A model generated the notes under the pieces. The model saw only the letters and a list, made by a program, of their open reading frames with translations, made no database searches and was not told where the DNA came from. The position numbers and the translations under genes are program-made. A DNA stretch of 11,822 nt from Armatimonadota bacterium (GTDB taxonomy: Bacteria; Armatimonadota; Armatimonadia; Armatimonadales; Armatimonadaceae): contig JAURHZ010000048.1 in assembly GCA_030833025.1 (NCBI GenBank), positions 1 through 11,822 of the forward strand, given 5' to 3'. Below, one piece after another: positions 1 through 7,575 of the stretch; position 1 is the first letter of the stretch, and each line of letters begins with the position of its first letter.

Positions 1-326
1 ATCATCGGGAAGTGTTCTGAAATCTGGATTCCATCCGCTTTTGTGCTCAGCGGCTTGAAGTCACCACGAATCTCGCTGGGGGCATCCGGCTTTGGGTCCC
101 AGGTGTCGATATGGGATGGACCACCGCCAAGCCACAGCAGAACAACACTCGTTGCTTTACCGGAATCAACGCCTTTTGGCATCGCCTGCGCCATTTGGAA
201 GTAGTCGGTGAGACCAATTCCGAGCGCGGATAGGACGCCGACTTTTACACCGGATGTCATCAGTTGTCGGCGTGAGACTTGGTTGTACTCGGCACATGCG
301 ATCGAATTTAGTGAATCACGGTCCAT
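1..326 (-). CDS. DUF1501 family Tat-exported protein (partial, C-terminus outside window)
   Basis: The visible part is the first ~109 residues; the gene runs off the left edge. A ribosome-binding site (AGAGGTA) lies a few bases upstream of the ATG. The N-terminus has a twin-arginine-type motif (SRRQLM, residues 18-23) followed by a short hydrophobic stretch, so export in folded form by Tat is likely. It is followed by the family's signature region, with VVLLWLGGGPSHIDTWDPKP near residues 61-80 and then an EIRGDF motif. DUF1501 proteins belong to the sulfatase/alkaline-phosphatase-like superfamily, but no reaction is established for this group. They are typically encoded beside DUF1549/DUF1553 proteins, as here: the partner gene ends 74 bases upstream on the same strand, so the two are probably co-transcribed. 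Family assignment is firm; function is unknown. Confidence 0.9.
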   Translation of the reverse strand, partial: MDRDSLNSIACAEYNQVSRRQLMTSGVKVGVLSALGIGLTDYFQMAQAMPKGVDSGKATSVVLLWLGGGPSHIDTWDPKPDAPSEIRGDFKPLSTKADGIQISEHFPM

Positions 327-352
327 ATTGCTACCTCTTTGTTGCATCCCGA

Positions 353-369
353 CCAGGCGTGTTGCCTGG
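353..369 (-). other. Intercistronic hairpin between the DUF1549 and DUF1501 genes
   Basis: A perfect 6-bp GC-rich inverted repeat, CCAGGC / GCCTGG, with a 5-base loop lies in the 74-base gap between the two exported-protein genes. It has no T-run on the minus-strand downstream side, so it does not look like an intrinsic terminator. It may be an mRNA-stability or processing hairpin, or chance. Confidence 0.35.
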
Positions 370-400
370 AGCATTCTAGCCGAAACATCGGCGAAACTAC

Positions 401-2680
401 CTAACTGATAAATGTAAACTCACGTGCGGCGACAAGCGCCCAGAGTAAATCCTGAAGGACTTCTGCCTTATTTGTTGCCGCATCCACGACTTTCATCACG
501 GCTGCTTTTTCATTTGCATCCGGCAGGCGACAAAATGTCCGAAGGTAGAGTGCATCGACGCGCTGTGCATCGGAAAGCTTTGTGTCTTTAAGCAGTCCAG
601 CGACAACACCATTGCCATCCCGCAGCTTGTTGTTTACATACGCCGAGTTCAGAATGTGCAGTGTCTGCACCAGCGTTGGTTCGAGCTTTGGTTCAAGCTC
701 CGCCAGAAATTCCCGGTGGCTGCGGCCAAATGTGTCCATAAAGTACGAACCCACTGGGAGCGTTAGCTGCTTTGCCTTGGTGTCAACCGGATAGTCGCCA
801 AAGCGCTCCTGGGAACCAGTGGCATCATTCAGGACATCAAGAAAGACTTGACCCAGCATCGGCCTTGGGTAGAAACGGCTGAAGAATTTGTCATCCAGTG
901 TATTCGTCGCATTCGGCTCCGCCGCGGTCTGGTAGGTGCGACTGTTGAGGATGAGCTTAGTGACATGCCGAATGTCAAAGTTGCTTTCAATCAGCTCTTT
1001 TGAGAGGGCTTCTAGGAGTCCGGGAACCGCCACAGGTGTTGTGACGCGCATGTCATCCACGGGATGAATGATGCCGCGGCCAAGGTAGTGGCTCCAGAGA
1101 CGGTTGACGGTTGCACGGGCAAAGAACGAATTGTCCGGGGCTGTGCACCACTTCGCAAAGGCATCTAGGACATCCGGTTCCATCCCCGGCTTTGCCTGAA
1201 TATTGGCAATGGCGAGGGGCTGTTTTTCACCAAGGAGAGTTGGCATCGCCACGCGGCCGCGCTTACCCGTAACCGACTGGTTGATTACATTTCCGCCCGG
1301 TTCATAGACCAGGAATTCCTCACCTTCAACGCTCCCGCCACGTGTCCCGACCTTGCCCATAAATGCGGCAAAGTTCCAGTAGTCATCCGTGGACCACTTG
1401 TCGAAGGGATGTTTATGGCACCTAGCACAAGCCATCCGCTGGCCAAGAAATGCCTGTGCAACGGTCTCCATCCGGTCTTCCGGAGCACGGTCAATCTTGT
1501 AGAAGTTTGCGGGACCAACTTGGAGGGTTGAGCCTCGGGCGACAATGATTTGCTGGACGATTTCGTTGTAGGGCCGGTTTTCCGCGATGGCATCGCGCAT
1601 CCACTCCGAAAACAGTGCGGCGCTTCGCTGTCCGATAAAGTTGCCACCCATGCGCTCGGGGTGGATGCGTAGCAAATCCCCCATGCGGAGTGTACGGATA
1701 TCGGTATAGTCATCGGTTGCGAGGTAGGCATCGATAACCTTGCTCCGCTTGTCGGCAGCTTTGTCCGTTGTAAATGCGGTGATTTCAGCCGCGGATGGTT
1801 GTTTGCCTCTCAGGTCCAGTGAGACCCGGCGAAGAAACTCGGTGTCATTTGTCAAGCGGCTTGGCGTGACATTCAGTTTTTTGAGATTTGCGAGTACGAG
1901 TTTGTCAACGACATTTCCAGCTGTCTGGACAGGATACGGAGCCGTGTCAGCCCGGGGAAGGGTCATAAAGACTGGGCGAACCTCACCGAGGTACCGGACG
2001 ACGAGTCCAGTGCCACCCCACCGCCGGCCAGTTACGCGGCCTCCCGGCTCAACCGTCGCGATCGCAGTATCCGAGCTCTCATAGCTGGCGTCTTGTGTAA
2101 CATCTTCACGGGTGCCATCGGAGAATGTCGCAACGACCTTGATGTTAAAATTCGCCCCGACCTTTGGCAACATCACCTGTGAGGGAGTCACGGTAAGGGC
2201 TGTCAATTTGGCATCCGTTTCAGGATTGAAAGGTGCACCGTTGGCAATCCAGTTGCGGATGGTCTGGTGTTCAAAGCTGCCATCCGCGAAGCGTTGCCCG
2301 CCTGCGTGGTTGAGGTTTCCAAGAGCCTTTTGGACGACGAGAGACTTATCGGGTTCTAGGAGGTTTACTCTGCGGCCGCGTGCCCCGCGTACGATTGGGT
2401 CAAAGTCATCCGCTGGAGCAAGCGTCAGAAGACTGAGTTGAAAGCCACCGCGGCCACCAAATTTCCCGTGGCATCCCGCCGTCGAGCAGCCCTTTCGGTC
2501 AAGTATTGGGGCGATATCGCGCAGAAACTGTGGACGTAGCTTGGCAACACCACGCGGGGCGCCTGGCGCTTTTGACTTTGGTGCAGCCGTGCCGGCTGGA
2601 GATGCGGCAGGTGTTGACCAGGCCAAAATGGCCATGATGGCTATCAACTGCGCGCTATGCAAGGCTCTTTGAATCAACAT
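401..2680 (-). CDS. DUF1549/DUF1553 exported protein with cytochrome c-like motifs and Ig-like domain
   Basis: This is a 759-residue exported protein; residue numbers here count from the ATG at 2680. That start is preferred because GGAG lies 9 bases upstream and it opens directly into a signal peptide (hydrophobic to about residue 30). An ATG at 2725 would add 15 residues but has no ribosome-binding site. Domain order: an N-terminal haem-like region with GCSTAGCHG (C65, C70, H71) and a GGFQLSL motif; a bacterial Ig-like (BIG2-type) domain at about 160-240; DUF1549 at about 255-455, containing a second site, CARCHKHPFDKW (C418, C421, H422); and DUF1553 at about 500-755 (SFFARATVNRLWSHYLGRG). 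The organisation matches the large planctomycete/verrucomicrobial-type family. Its biochemical role is not known. The Cys-Cys-His sites suggest covalent haem c, but this is inference. It is the first gene of a likely two-gene operon with the DUF1501 gene. Confidence 0.9.
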   Translation of the reverse strand: MLIQRALHSAQLIAIMAILAWSTPAASPAGTAAPKSKAPGAPRGVAKLRPQFLRDIAPILDRKGCSTAGCHGKFGGRGGFQLSLLTLAPADDFDPIVRGARGRRVNLLEPDKSLVVQKALGNLNHAGGQRFADGSFEHQTIRNWIANGAPFNPETDAKLTALTVTPSQVMLPKVGANFNIKVVATFSDGTREDVTQDASYESSDTAIATVEPGGRVTGRRWGGTGLVVRYLGEVRPVFMTLPRADTAPYPVQTAGNVVDKLVLANLKKLNVTPSRLTNDTEFLRRVSLDLRGKQPSAAEITAFTTDKAADKRSKVIDAYLATDDYTDIRTLRMGDLLRIHPERMGGNFIGQRSAALFSEWMRDAIAENRPYNEIVQQIIVARGSTLQVGPANFYKIDRAPEDRMETVAQAFLGQRMACARCHKHPFDKWSTDDYWNFAAFMGKVGTRGGSVEGEEFLVYEPGGNVINQSVTGKRGRVAMPTLLGEKQPLAIANIQAKPGMEPDVLDAFAKWCTAPDNSFFARATVNRLWSHYLGRGIIHPVDDMRVTTPVAVPGLLEALSKELIESNFDIRHVTKLILNSRTYQTAAEPNATNTLDDKFFSRFYPRPMLGQVFLDVLNDATGSQERFGDYPVDTKAKQLTLPVGSYFMDTFGRSHREFLAELEPKLEPTLVQTLHILNSAYVNNKLRDGNGVVAGLLKDTKLSDAQRVDALYLRTFCRLPDANEKAAVMKVVDAATNKAEVLQDLLWALVAAREFTFIS

Positions 2681-3000
2681 TGATTTCGGCTCCAAACACC
2701 CGGACAAGCGTGTCCTATTCTGCATCTTAGGGAATTTCGATGTGAATCGACAGGGGAATGTTCCACTTTAGGGGATGCTGGATGGTTATTAATCGTGAGG
2801 CTAAGTTCAGGATATTCGCTGGCCTGTGGACATCTCTTAGCAAAGTAGAAAGAGTCTGAACATGTGGCGTAGCGTCGATTGCCAGTTTTCGGATGTAAAT
2901 CGAATCGAAAGGCGAAGGTTCTACTTTCAGGCGAGGTCACGCAAATCTAAGGATTAGGTATCCAATGGATTCCTCGAACAATCGTACGTAGAATCAGGCT
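2681..3000. other. Divergent intergenic region, no gene found
   Basis: About 320 bases separate the exported DUF1549 gene (minus) from rarA (plus). It must hold both promoters, but I see no convincing paired -35/-10 boxes for either. A minus-strand open frame here (2674-2940) has no ribosome-binding site, no recognisable domain and overlaps the start of the DUF1549 gene, so it is not called. An in-frame TAG at 2989-2991 limits rarA to its GTG start. Confidence 0.5.
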
Positions 3001-4380
3001 GTGGACTTATTCGATGATGCCGATTCAGATCAGGTAGCTGCAACGGTTGCGGCAGCTCAGCTTGCAGATGCGCCGCTCGCTGCCCGGATGCGTCCCGCTG
3101 CGCTGAATGAAATCGTCGGACAAAGCCACCTTCTTGGGCCTGGGCGCCCGCTCCGCTTAGCGATTGAGCGGGATCAGCTACGCTCTGCGATTTTTTACGG
3201 CCCTCCTGGATGCGGAAAGTCAACGCTGGCATCCGTGATCGCACGCACTACCAGCGCGGCATTTGCAAACTTCTCGGCGGTCACGGGGGGCGTCGCGGAT
3301 GTCCGTAAGCTCATCGATGCCGCCAAAGACCTCCGGCGAATACGAAACAAGCGGACGTTGCTGTTTGTGGATGAAATTCATCGGTTCAACCGAGCACAAC
3401 AGGATGCCTTTCTTCCGCACGTTGAGGATGGCACCATCGTCCTGATTGGCGCAACCACAGAAAATCCCTACTTTGCCGTAAATGCACCACTGCTGTCGCG
3501 GGCACGCGTCTTTGCATTTACGGCGATTACAGCAGATGACATCGCTGAAGTCATCACCCGTGCGCTTACAGATACCGAGTGTGGCTTGGGCGAACGTGGG
3601 CTTTCGATTTCTGCGGATGCCCTTACGTATTTATCAGCGGCGTGTAATGGAGATGCGAGAACAGCTCTCGGCGGGCTTGAGACGGCAGCGGATTATGTGG
3701 AGGCTCCCGCTACGGAGATCACCCTGTCCGATGTCGAAGCGGCACTTGGCCAACGGGCGATTGGGTATGACAAATCCGGGGATGCCCACTACGACACGAT
3801 TAGCGCATTTATCAAAAGTATAAGGGGCAGCGACCCGGATGCGGCGGTTTATTACCTAGCCCGGATGCTTGAGGCTGGCGAAGACCCGCGCTTTATTGCA
3901 CGCCGATTGGTGATTCTGGCGAGTGAGGACATCGGCTGCGCGGATGTCTCATCATTACCACTCGCGATGGCGGCCTTTCAGGCCACACAAACCATTGGGA
4001 TGCCTGAGTGCGCTCTGACGCTGAGCCATGTGACGCTTTGGCTGGCGCTTGCCCCTAAGAGTAATGCGGCGACCAAAGCAATCGGTGCGGCGACAAGTGC
4101 TGTAAAGCAGCTGGACTTTAGTGGGGTGCCAAAGCATATTCGGGATGCCCACTATAAAGGCGCGAAGGCCCTTGGGCATGGCACGGGCTATATCTATCCC
4201 CACGATGTCCCTGGTGGATATGCAGTCCAGCAATATCTACCGGATTCGGTGCTTGGTCATCAATTTTATGAACCGACCCGTCATGGGGTCGAGGCAAAGC
4301 TTGCCGATCGTCTGGCTAAGCTGCGGGGCGAAACACCGGAATCTCAGGCATCCGATGAAGCAGCTGACCAGCGCTCATAA
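3001..4380 (+). CDS. rarA: Replication-associated recombination protein A (RarA/MgsA), AAA+ ATPase
   Basis: RarA is a cytoplasmic AAA+ ATPase of the clamp-loader-like clade (RarA/MgsA/WRNIP1) that acts at stalled replication forks and interacts with SSB. This 459-residue protein is about the usual family length (440-450). It shows Walker A GPPGCGKST at 67-75, Walker B LLFVDEIHRFN at 120-130, sensor 1 GATTENP at 150-156, and SRARVF at 166-171. The C-terminal half carries the family's tetramerisation and MgsA_C segments, with DPDAAVYYLARMLEAGEDPRFIARR conserved in pattern. The start is GTG: the opening MDLFD is typical of the family, and an in-frame TAG lies 10 bases upstream. The ribosome-binding site is weak. 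The 3' end overlaps the convergent membrane-protein gene by 37 bases with no terminator between. Confidence 0.96.
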   Translation: MDLFDDADSDQVAATVAAAQLADAPLAARMRPAALNEIVGQSHLLGPGRPLRLAIERDQLRSAIFYGPPGCGKSTLASVIARTTSAAFANFSAVTGGVADVRKLIDAAKDLRRIRNKRTLLFVDEIHRFNRAQQDAFLPHVEDGTIVLIGATTENPYFAVNAPLLSRARVFAFTAITADDIAEVITRALTDTECGLGERGLSISADALTYLSAACNGDARTALGGLETAADYVEAPATEITLSDVEAALGQRAIGYDKSGDAHYDTISAFIKSIRGSDPDAAVYYLARMLEAGEDPRFIARRLVILASEDIGCADVSSLPLAMAAFQATQTIGMPECALTLSHVTLWLALAPKSNAATKAIGAATSAVKQLDFSGVPKHIRDAHYKGAKALGHGTGYIYPHDVPGGYAVQQYLPDSVLGHQFYEPTRHGVEAKLADRLAKLRGETPESQASDEAADQRS

Positions 4381-4859
4381 CCCGCTCCGAATGCCGATTC
4401 TAGCGTTTTAGTGTCCGTGTTTAGCAGTGTCGTTGAGAACATCACCCCTCCAAAACAAGCCACGTTGGTGGATTGAAACCAGCGTTTCACCGGAGGGAGA
4501 TGGCACAGGCTGGTCTTGGAATCCTTAATGGTTATCGTTACCACGGGGCCGACGGTGACGGACTGCATCGCATCCCACGGGATAAACCCCGCGCCGAACG
4601 CGGATGCATTATCTGTAACTCCGTGCTCCGAAATGACAATTGCAGGTTGTTTAGGTCTTATGAGTGCGCGCAGAGTCCATAGAAATCCGGATCCAAAGAA
4701 AAGTAGATTTGCTGATGCCCAGACGGAAACAAACAGCAGTCCCACGATTCCTGACTTTTTGGACAAGAGGAAAGCAATGGGTGTTAGGGCGACAAAGATA
4801 AAGCATCCGATGCAAAGAAGTAGCATCTTGCTTCGGCGGAAGTAAAAACGAGATTCCAT
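4344..4859 (-). CDS. Small membrane protein resembling the STM3941 family
   Basis: This is a 171-residue protein with two predicted membrane helices (about 12-32 and 38-62) followed by a soluble region. The motif after the helices, ISEHGVTDNASAFGAGFIPW (76-95), matches the pattern I know from STM3941-family proteins: a PH-like domain behind a two-helix hairpin with a GFIPW turn. Its function is not known. The ATG at 4859 is chosen because AGGTG sits 3-5 bases upstream; a GTG two codons earlier (4865) lacks this. It is the last gene of the minus-strand cluster, 24 bases after the M50B-like gene, and its end overlaps rarA. Family recognition is from memory of the motif, so it is moderately sure. 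Confidence 0.6.
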   Translation of the reverse strand: MESRFYFRRSKMLLLCIGCFIFVALTPIAFLLSKKSGIVGLLFVSVWASANLLFFGSGFLWTLRALIRPKQPAIVISEHGVTDNASAFGAGFIPWDAMQSVTVGPVVTITIKDSKTSLCHLPPVKRWFQSTNVACFGGVMFSTTLLNTDTKTLESAFGAGYERWSAASSDA

Positions 4860-4864
4860 GGACA

Positions 4865-4878
4865 CCTAATTTATTAGG
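4865..4878 (-). promoter_or_regulatory. Palindrome covering the ribosome-binding site of the STM3941-like gene
   Basis: CCTAAT-TT-ATTAGG is a perfect inverted repeat in the 24-base gap between two genes. On the minus-strand mRNA it can fold as CCTAA / TTAGG around a 4-base loop. The downstream arm contains part of the AGGTG ribosome-binding site of the following gene. This could restrain translation until ribosomes arrive from the upstream gene, or could be chance. Confidence 0.4.
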
Positions 4879-4883
4879 GATCG

Positions 4884-5648
4884 CTAGCGGCTTTTGACGG
4901 CGGGTCGGATGACCATACGCCACAGAATCCAGAGAGACATCCCAAGCCACAGGGTGGCCCAAAAGCCTGCCGGAATCATCGTCATCTTGAACATGTTCTG
5001 GGCATCGGTCTGGGTCGTACTTGATACAGAGAGAACCCAGAGCGTGTTGAGGTCAATCAGGGCGTTCATCGCAAACTGTGCGCCGACAAAGGATGCTGCC
5101 CAGTTGGCCGCCTGACGTGGCAGCTTGGTCGCAAGTCCCATCAGCGCGGCGGTGATCAGCAGTCCTGATAGAAGCGTGAAGGGATGTAAAAGTCCACCAA
5201 CCGTGGACAGCGCAACAAAGACTGCAGTCAAGCCAAGCAGCCTTGAACCATGTGCACCCTTTCTGAGCATCCACAGAATGAACGCACCATAAAGCGTTGC
5301 ACCAAGGTAACCGGCGCTTGCGATGATTGGGTTGAAACCGCCTGTTGAAAGGGTTACGCCACTGCCGCCGGGTTCGATGTTGATTGCATGCACGGATCCA
5401 CCAGTCAGGATGGCTGACAGTGCGTGAAACCCTTCGTGGATAAAGGTGACAAGCAGGCGAAGTGGGTAGGTGACCCAGTGCACACCTGGGATGAAGTGCA
5501 AGGCAAGGCTGGCAAGCAGGCTGAGTAAGAGGGCGCGGTCCGATTGATTACCCCGTTGCCCACCGGATGTCGAAGTGCCCAGGAAGGGACTGATCACGGA
5601 AGATGCTCGGGGTTTTGAGCGCGTGGACTTGGTGTAGCGGACTGCCAT
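4884..5648 (-). CDS. M50B-like integral membrane zinc metallopeptidase
   Basis: This is a 254-residue polytopic membrane protein. A hydrophilic, Ser/Arg-rich N-terminus (1-37) is followed by hydrophobic segments at about 38-56, 60-85, 106-127, 137-176 and 226-248. The zinc motif HEGFH is at 71-75 in a membrane helix, followed by TGGSVHAINI and GSGVTL (83-100), as in Pfam Peptidase_M50B. A likely third ligand lies in the region ALIDL or TDAQNM (196-219). M50 enzymes are intramembrane proteases, but the substrate here is unknown. The ATG at 5648 is preferred. A start at 5747 adds 33 residues that overlap the tatD gene in another frame and do not look like family sequence. It lies 58 bases after tatD and is probably in the same operon. 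Confidence 0.75.
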   Translation of the reverse strand: MAVRYTKSTRSKPRASSVISPFLGTSTSGGQRGNQSDRALLLSLLASLALHFIPGVHWVTYPLRLLVTFIHEGFHALSAILTGGSVHAINIEPGGSGVTLSTGGFNPIIASAGYLGATLYGAFILWMLRKGAHGSRLLGLTAVFVALSTVGGLLHPFTLLSGLLITAALMGLATKLPRQAANWAASFVGAQFAMNALIDLNTLWVLSVSSTTQTDAQNMFKMTMIPAGFWATLWLGMSLWILWRMVIRPAVKSR

Positions 5649-5706
5649 TCTGTTAAATCTTACCGCCGCGTTTGCAGGGAATGTTCCCAAACAGTGGCGC
5701 CAATGT

Positions 5707-6489
5707 TTACCGCACAATACCAGTAAATAGTGCGCGCGCATTGGCATCTACCTGCTCAATGCAATCATCCACCGACATTGACCGGACTTCTGCGAGCTTT
5801 GTAGCTACCTGTCGCACGCACTCGGGAAGATTTGGGAATTTCCCACGGAATGGTTCTGGGGAGAGATACGGGGCATCGGTCTCGACGAGCATCCGTGTAT
5901 CCGGGCATGCCTTTGCAATCTCCCGGAGGAGTGTGCTCTTTTTATAGGTGAGCGGGCCATCAAATCCCGTGTAAAACCCAGCATCCCACAATGCCACCGC
6001 ATTCTCGGGGCTTCCACCAAAGCAGTGGACTACGGCCCTGACATCAGATGCTTCACTAACGAGCTGCGGCGTCAGCAGGTCATATGCATCGTTTGACTCA
6101 GCAGTCGGGCGACAGTGATAAATGACTGGAAGGCCTGCGTCGCGGGCGATGGCTTGCTGTGCGCGAAGCGCATTCCACTGTGCTTCGAGAGTGTCGTGGC
6201 GCCGGTAGAGGTCGAGGCCAATTTCCCCTATGGCAACAACTTTTGGCATTTGTGTGGCTGAAATCAGCCACGATGCTTCTGCGTCATTCCATTCAAGGGC
6301 GCTATCCGGGTGAAACCCGATGGCTGCGTAGACATTTGCATGCTGCTGAGCGAGGACCATCGCGCGTTCGCTAGAGAGGCGGTCAAAACCGACCACGATC
6401 ACTGCATCCAGGTCATCGAGGGTGTGTTTCCAATGATCCCGCTCAGACCAGAGTGGCTCCGTATTAAGGTGACAGTGTGTATCGATCAC
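5707..6489 (-). CDS. tatD: TatD-family metal-dependent hydrolase
   Basis: TatD-family proteins are cytoplasmic TIM-barrel metal-dependent hydrolases, with deoxyribonuclease activity shown for some members. This one is 260 residues, about the family length. All expected metal-ligand motifs are visible: IDTHCH (H5, H7), GEIGLD (E89), YHCR (H125), VHCFGG (H155) and ETDAPYLSPEPFRGK (D205). The start is GTG; the protein opens directly with the conserved first strand, so no upstream extension is needed. It follows the MoxR gene by only 6 bases without a clear ribosome-binding site, suggesting translational coupling. Whether it is a TatD, YcfH or YjjV type member cannot be settled from this sequence alone. 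Confidence 0.95.
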   Translation of the reverse strand: MIDTHCHLNTEPLWSERDHWKHTLDDLDAVIVVGFDRLSSERAMVLAQQHANVYAAIGFHPDSALEWNDAEASWLISATQMPKVVAIGEIGLDLYRRHDTLEAQWNALRAQQAIARDAGLPVIYHCRPTAESNDAYDLLTPQLVSEASDVRAVVHCFGGSPENAVALWDAGFYTGFDGPLTYKKSTLLREIAKACPDTRMLVETDAPYLSPEPFRGKFPNLPECVRQVATKLAEVRSMSVDDCIEQVDANARALFTGIVR

Positions 6490-6495
6490 GTCAGG

Positions 6496-7458
6496 TCAGG
6501 CTTTTGGGACAGCAACACTAGCGAGGATGCTTGTAAGGACATCGTGTTCCGTCAAGCCCTTCGCGAATGCATCGCCACTCAAGCTGATCCTATGAGCGAG
6601 AATCGGAATGGCGAGTGCTTTAACATCATCGGGGATGACATGTCGCCGACCAGCCATTGCCGCCCAGCCCTGCGCCGCGTGTAGCAACGCAAGCGAGCCG
6701 CGCGGCGAGCCACCGATTTCGATCCGCGGATCGGCGCGCGTGGCGCCGACAATCGCAACGATATAGCCATGGATACTCGGATCTACATGGATGTTCCGGA
6801 CGTGGTTTTGCAGCTCTGAAATCTCAGCTGCGTTCGACTCAGGCTGCAGCGAATCGATAGGGTTGTCGGATTGCTGGCTGGTCAGGATTGCAATTTCATC
6901 GGCGGCAGATGGGTAACCCATGTGCACGCGCATCAGGAAGCGGTCGAGCTGTGCGGCTGGGAGTTGGAATGTGCCAGAGTGTTCGATTTGGTTCTGGGTG
7001 GCGATAACGAAGAATGGGGATGGAACTGGATACGTGGTGCCATCGACCGTTACCTGCCGCTCTTCCATACACTCGAGGAGTGCGGATTGCGTCTTGGGTG
7101 TAGCACGGTTGATTTCATCTGCAAGCAGGACTTGGGTGAATACCGGACCTGGCCTGAATTCGAATTCCCTCGATGTCGCATTAAAGATAGAAGACCCTGT
7201 GACATCGGCAGGTAGAAGATCGGGTGTGAACTGAATTCTTCTGATGTTGCAGCCGAGTGCCGTCGCGAGTGCTTTTGCCAGAGTGGTTTTACCAACGCCG
7301 GGAGTATCTTCAATTAGGATATGACCATTGGTCAGAATAGCGCAGAGTGCAAGGTTTACGATGTCTCGCTTACCTACAATGACTGTTTCCACCCGGTCTC
7401 GGATGGCATCGATACGATTGCGGACACTGGTGGAATTATCTGACTTTTCGGTTGACAT
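6496..7458 (-). CDS. MoxR-family AAA+ ATPase
   Basis: This is a 320-residue cytoplasmic MoxR ATPase, thought to act as a chaperone for maturation of metalloenzymes or other complexes. Walker A is PGVGKTT at 53-59, preceded by GHILIED. Walker B is LLADEINRATPKTQSALLE (111-129), and sensor 1 is VIATQN (151-156) followed by the insert EHSGTFQLPAAQLDRF. The GGSPRG motif at 249-254 and the lid domain (to 320) complete the family architecture. The ATG at 7458 has only a weak ribosome-binding site. MoxR genes normally precede DUF58 and von Willebrand domain genes. Here the next genes are tatD and an M50B-like protease, so the usual partners are absent nearby. It is divergent from the MarR gene across a 117-base gap. 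Confidence 0.93.
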   Translation of the reverse strand: MSTEKSDNSTSVRNRIDAIRDRVETVIVGKRDIVNLALCAILTNGHILIEDTPGVGKTTLAKALATALGCNIRRIQFTPDLLPADVTGSSIFNATSREFEFRPGPVFTQVLLADEINRATPKTQSALLECMEERQVTVDGTTYPVPSPFFVIATQNQIEHSGTFQLPAAQLDRFLMRVHMGYPSAADEIAILTSQQSDNPIDSLQPESNAAEISELQNHVRNIHVDPSIHGYIVAIVGATRADPRIEIGGSPRGSLALLHAAQGWAAMAGRRHVIPDDVKALAIPILAHRISLSGDAFAKGLTEHDVLTSILASVAVPKA

Positions 7459-7510
7459 GCCAAAAGTCTAGCATTTTTCCTGTGCCTAGTTTTGTTCTGC
7501 ATCTAGACAT

Positions 7511-7526
7511 TGTATAAATTGATACA
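7511..7526. promoter_or_regulatory. Inverted repeat upstream of the MarR gene, candidate operator
   Basis: TGTAT-AAATTG-ATACA is a perfect 5-bp inverted repeat with a 6-base spacer. It lies 50 bases before the MarR ATG, in the gap shared with the divergent moxR gene. Size and AT-rich half-sites resemble MarR-type operators, and a TATAAA-like -10 (7513-7518) lies within it, so autorepression is plausible. No binding has been shown. Confidence 0.4.
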
Positions 7527-7575
7527 GTATTCTCTGCTGTGTGCCGATATTAGGAAGTGTAGAACGGGACAGAAC

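Noticed and set aside
2674..2940. An 88-codon minus-strand open frame upstream of the DUF1549 gene
   Set aside because: No ribosome-binding site, no recognisable domain, and its end overlaps the DUF1549 signal-peptide region in another frame.
5649..5747. Longer N-terminus for the M50B-like protein
   Set aside because: The extra 33 residues overlap tatD in another frame and precede an ATG that begins a more typical cytoplasmic N-terminus.
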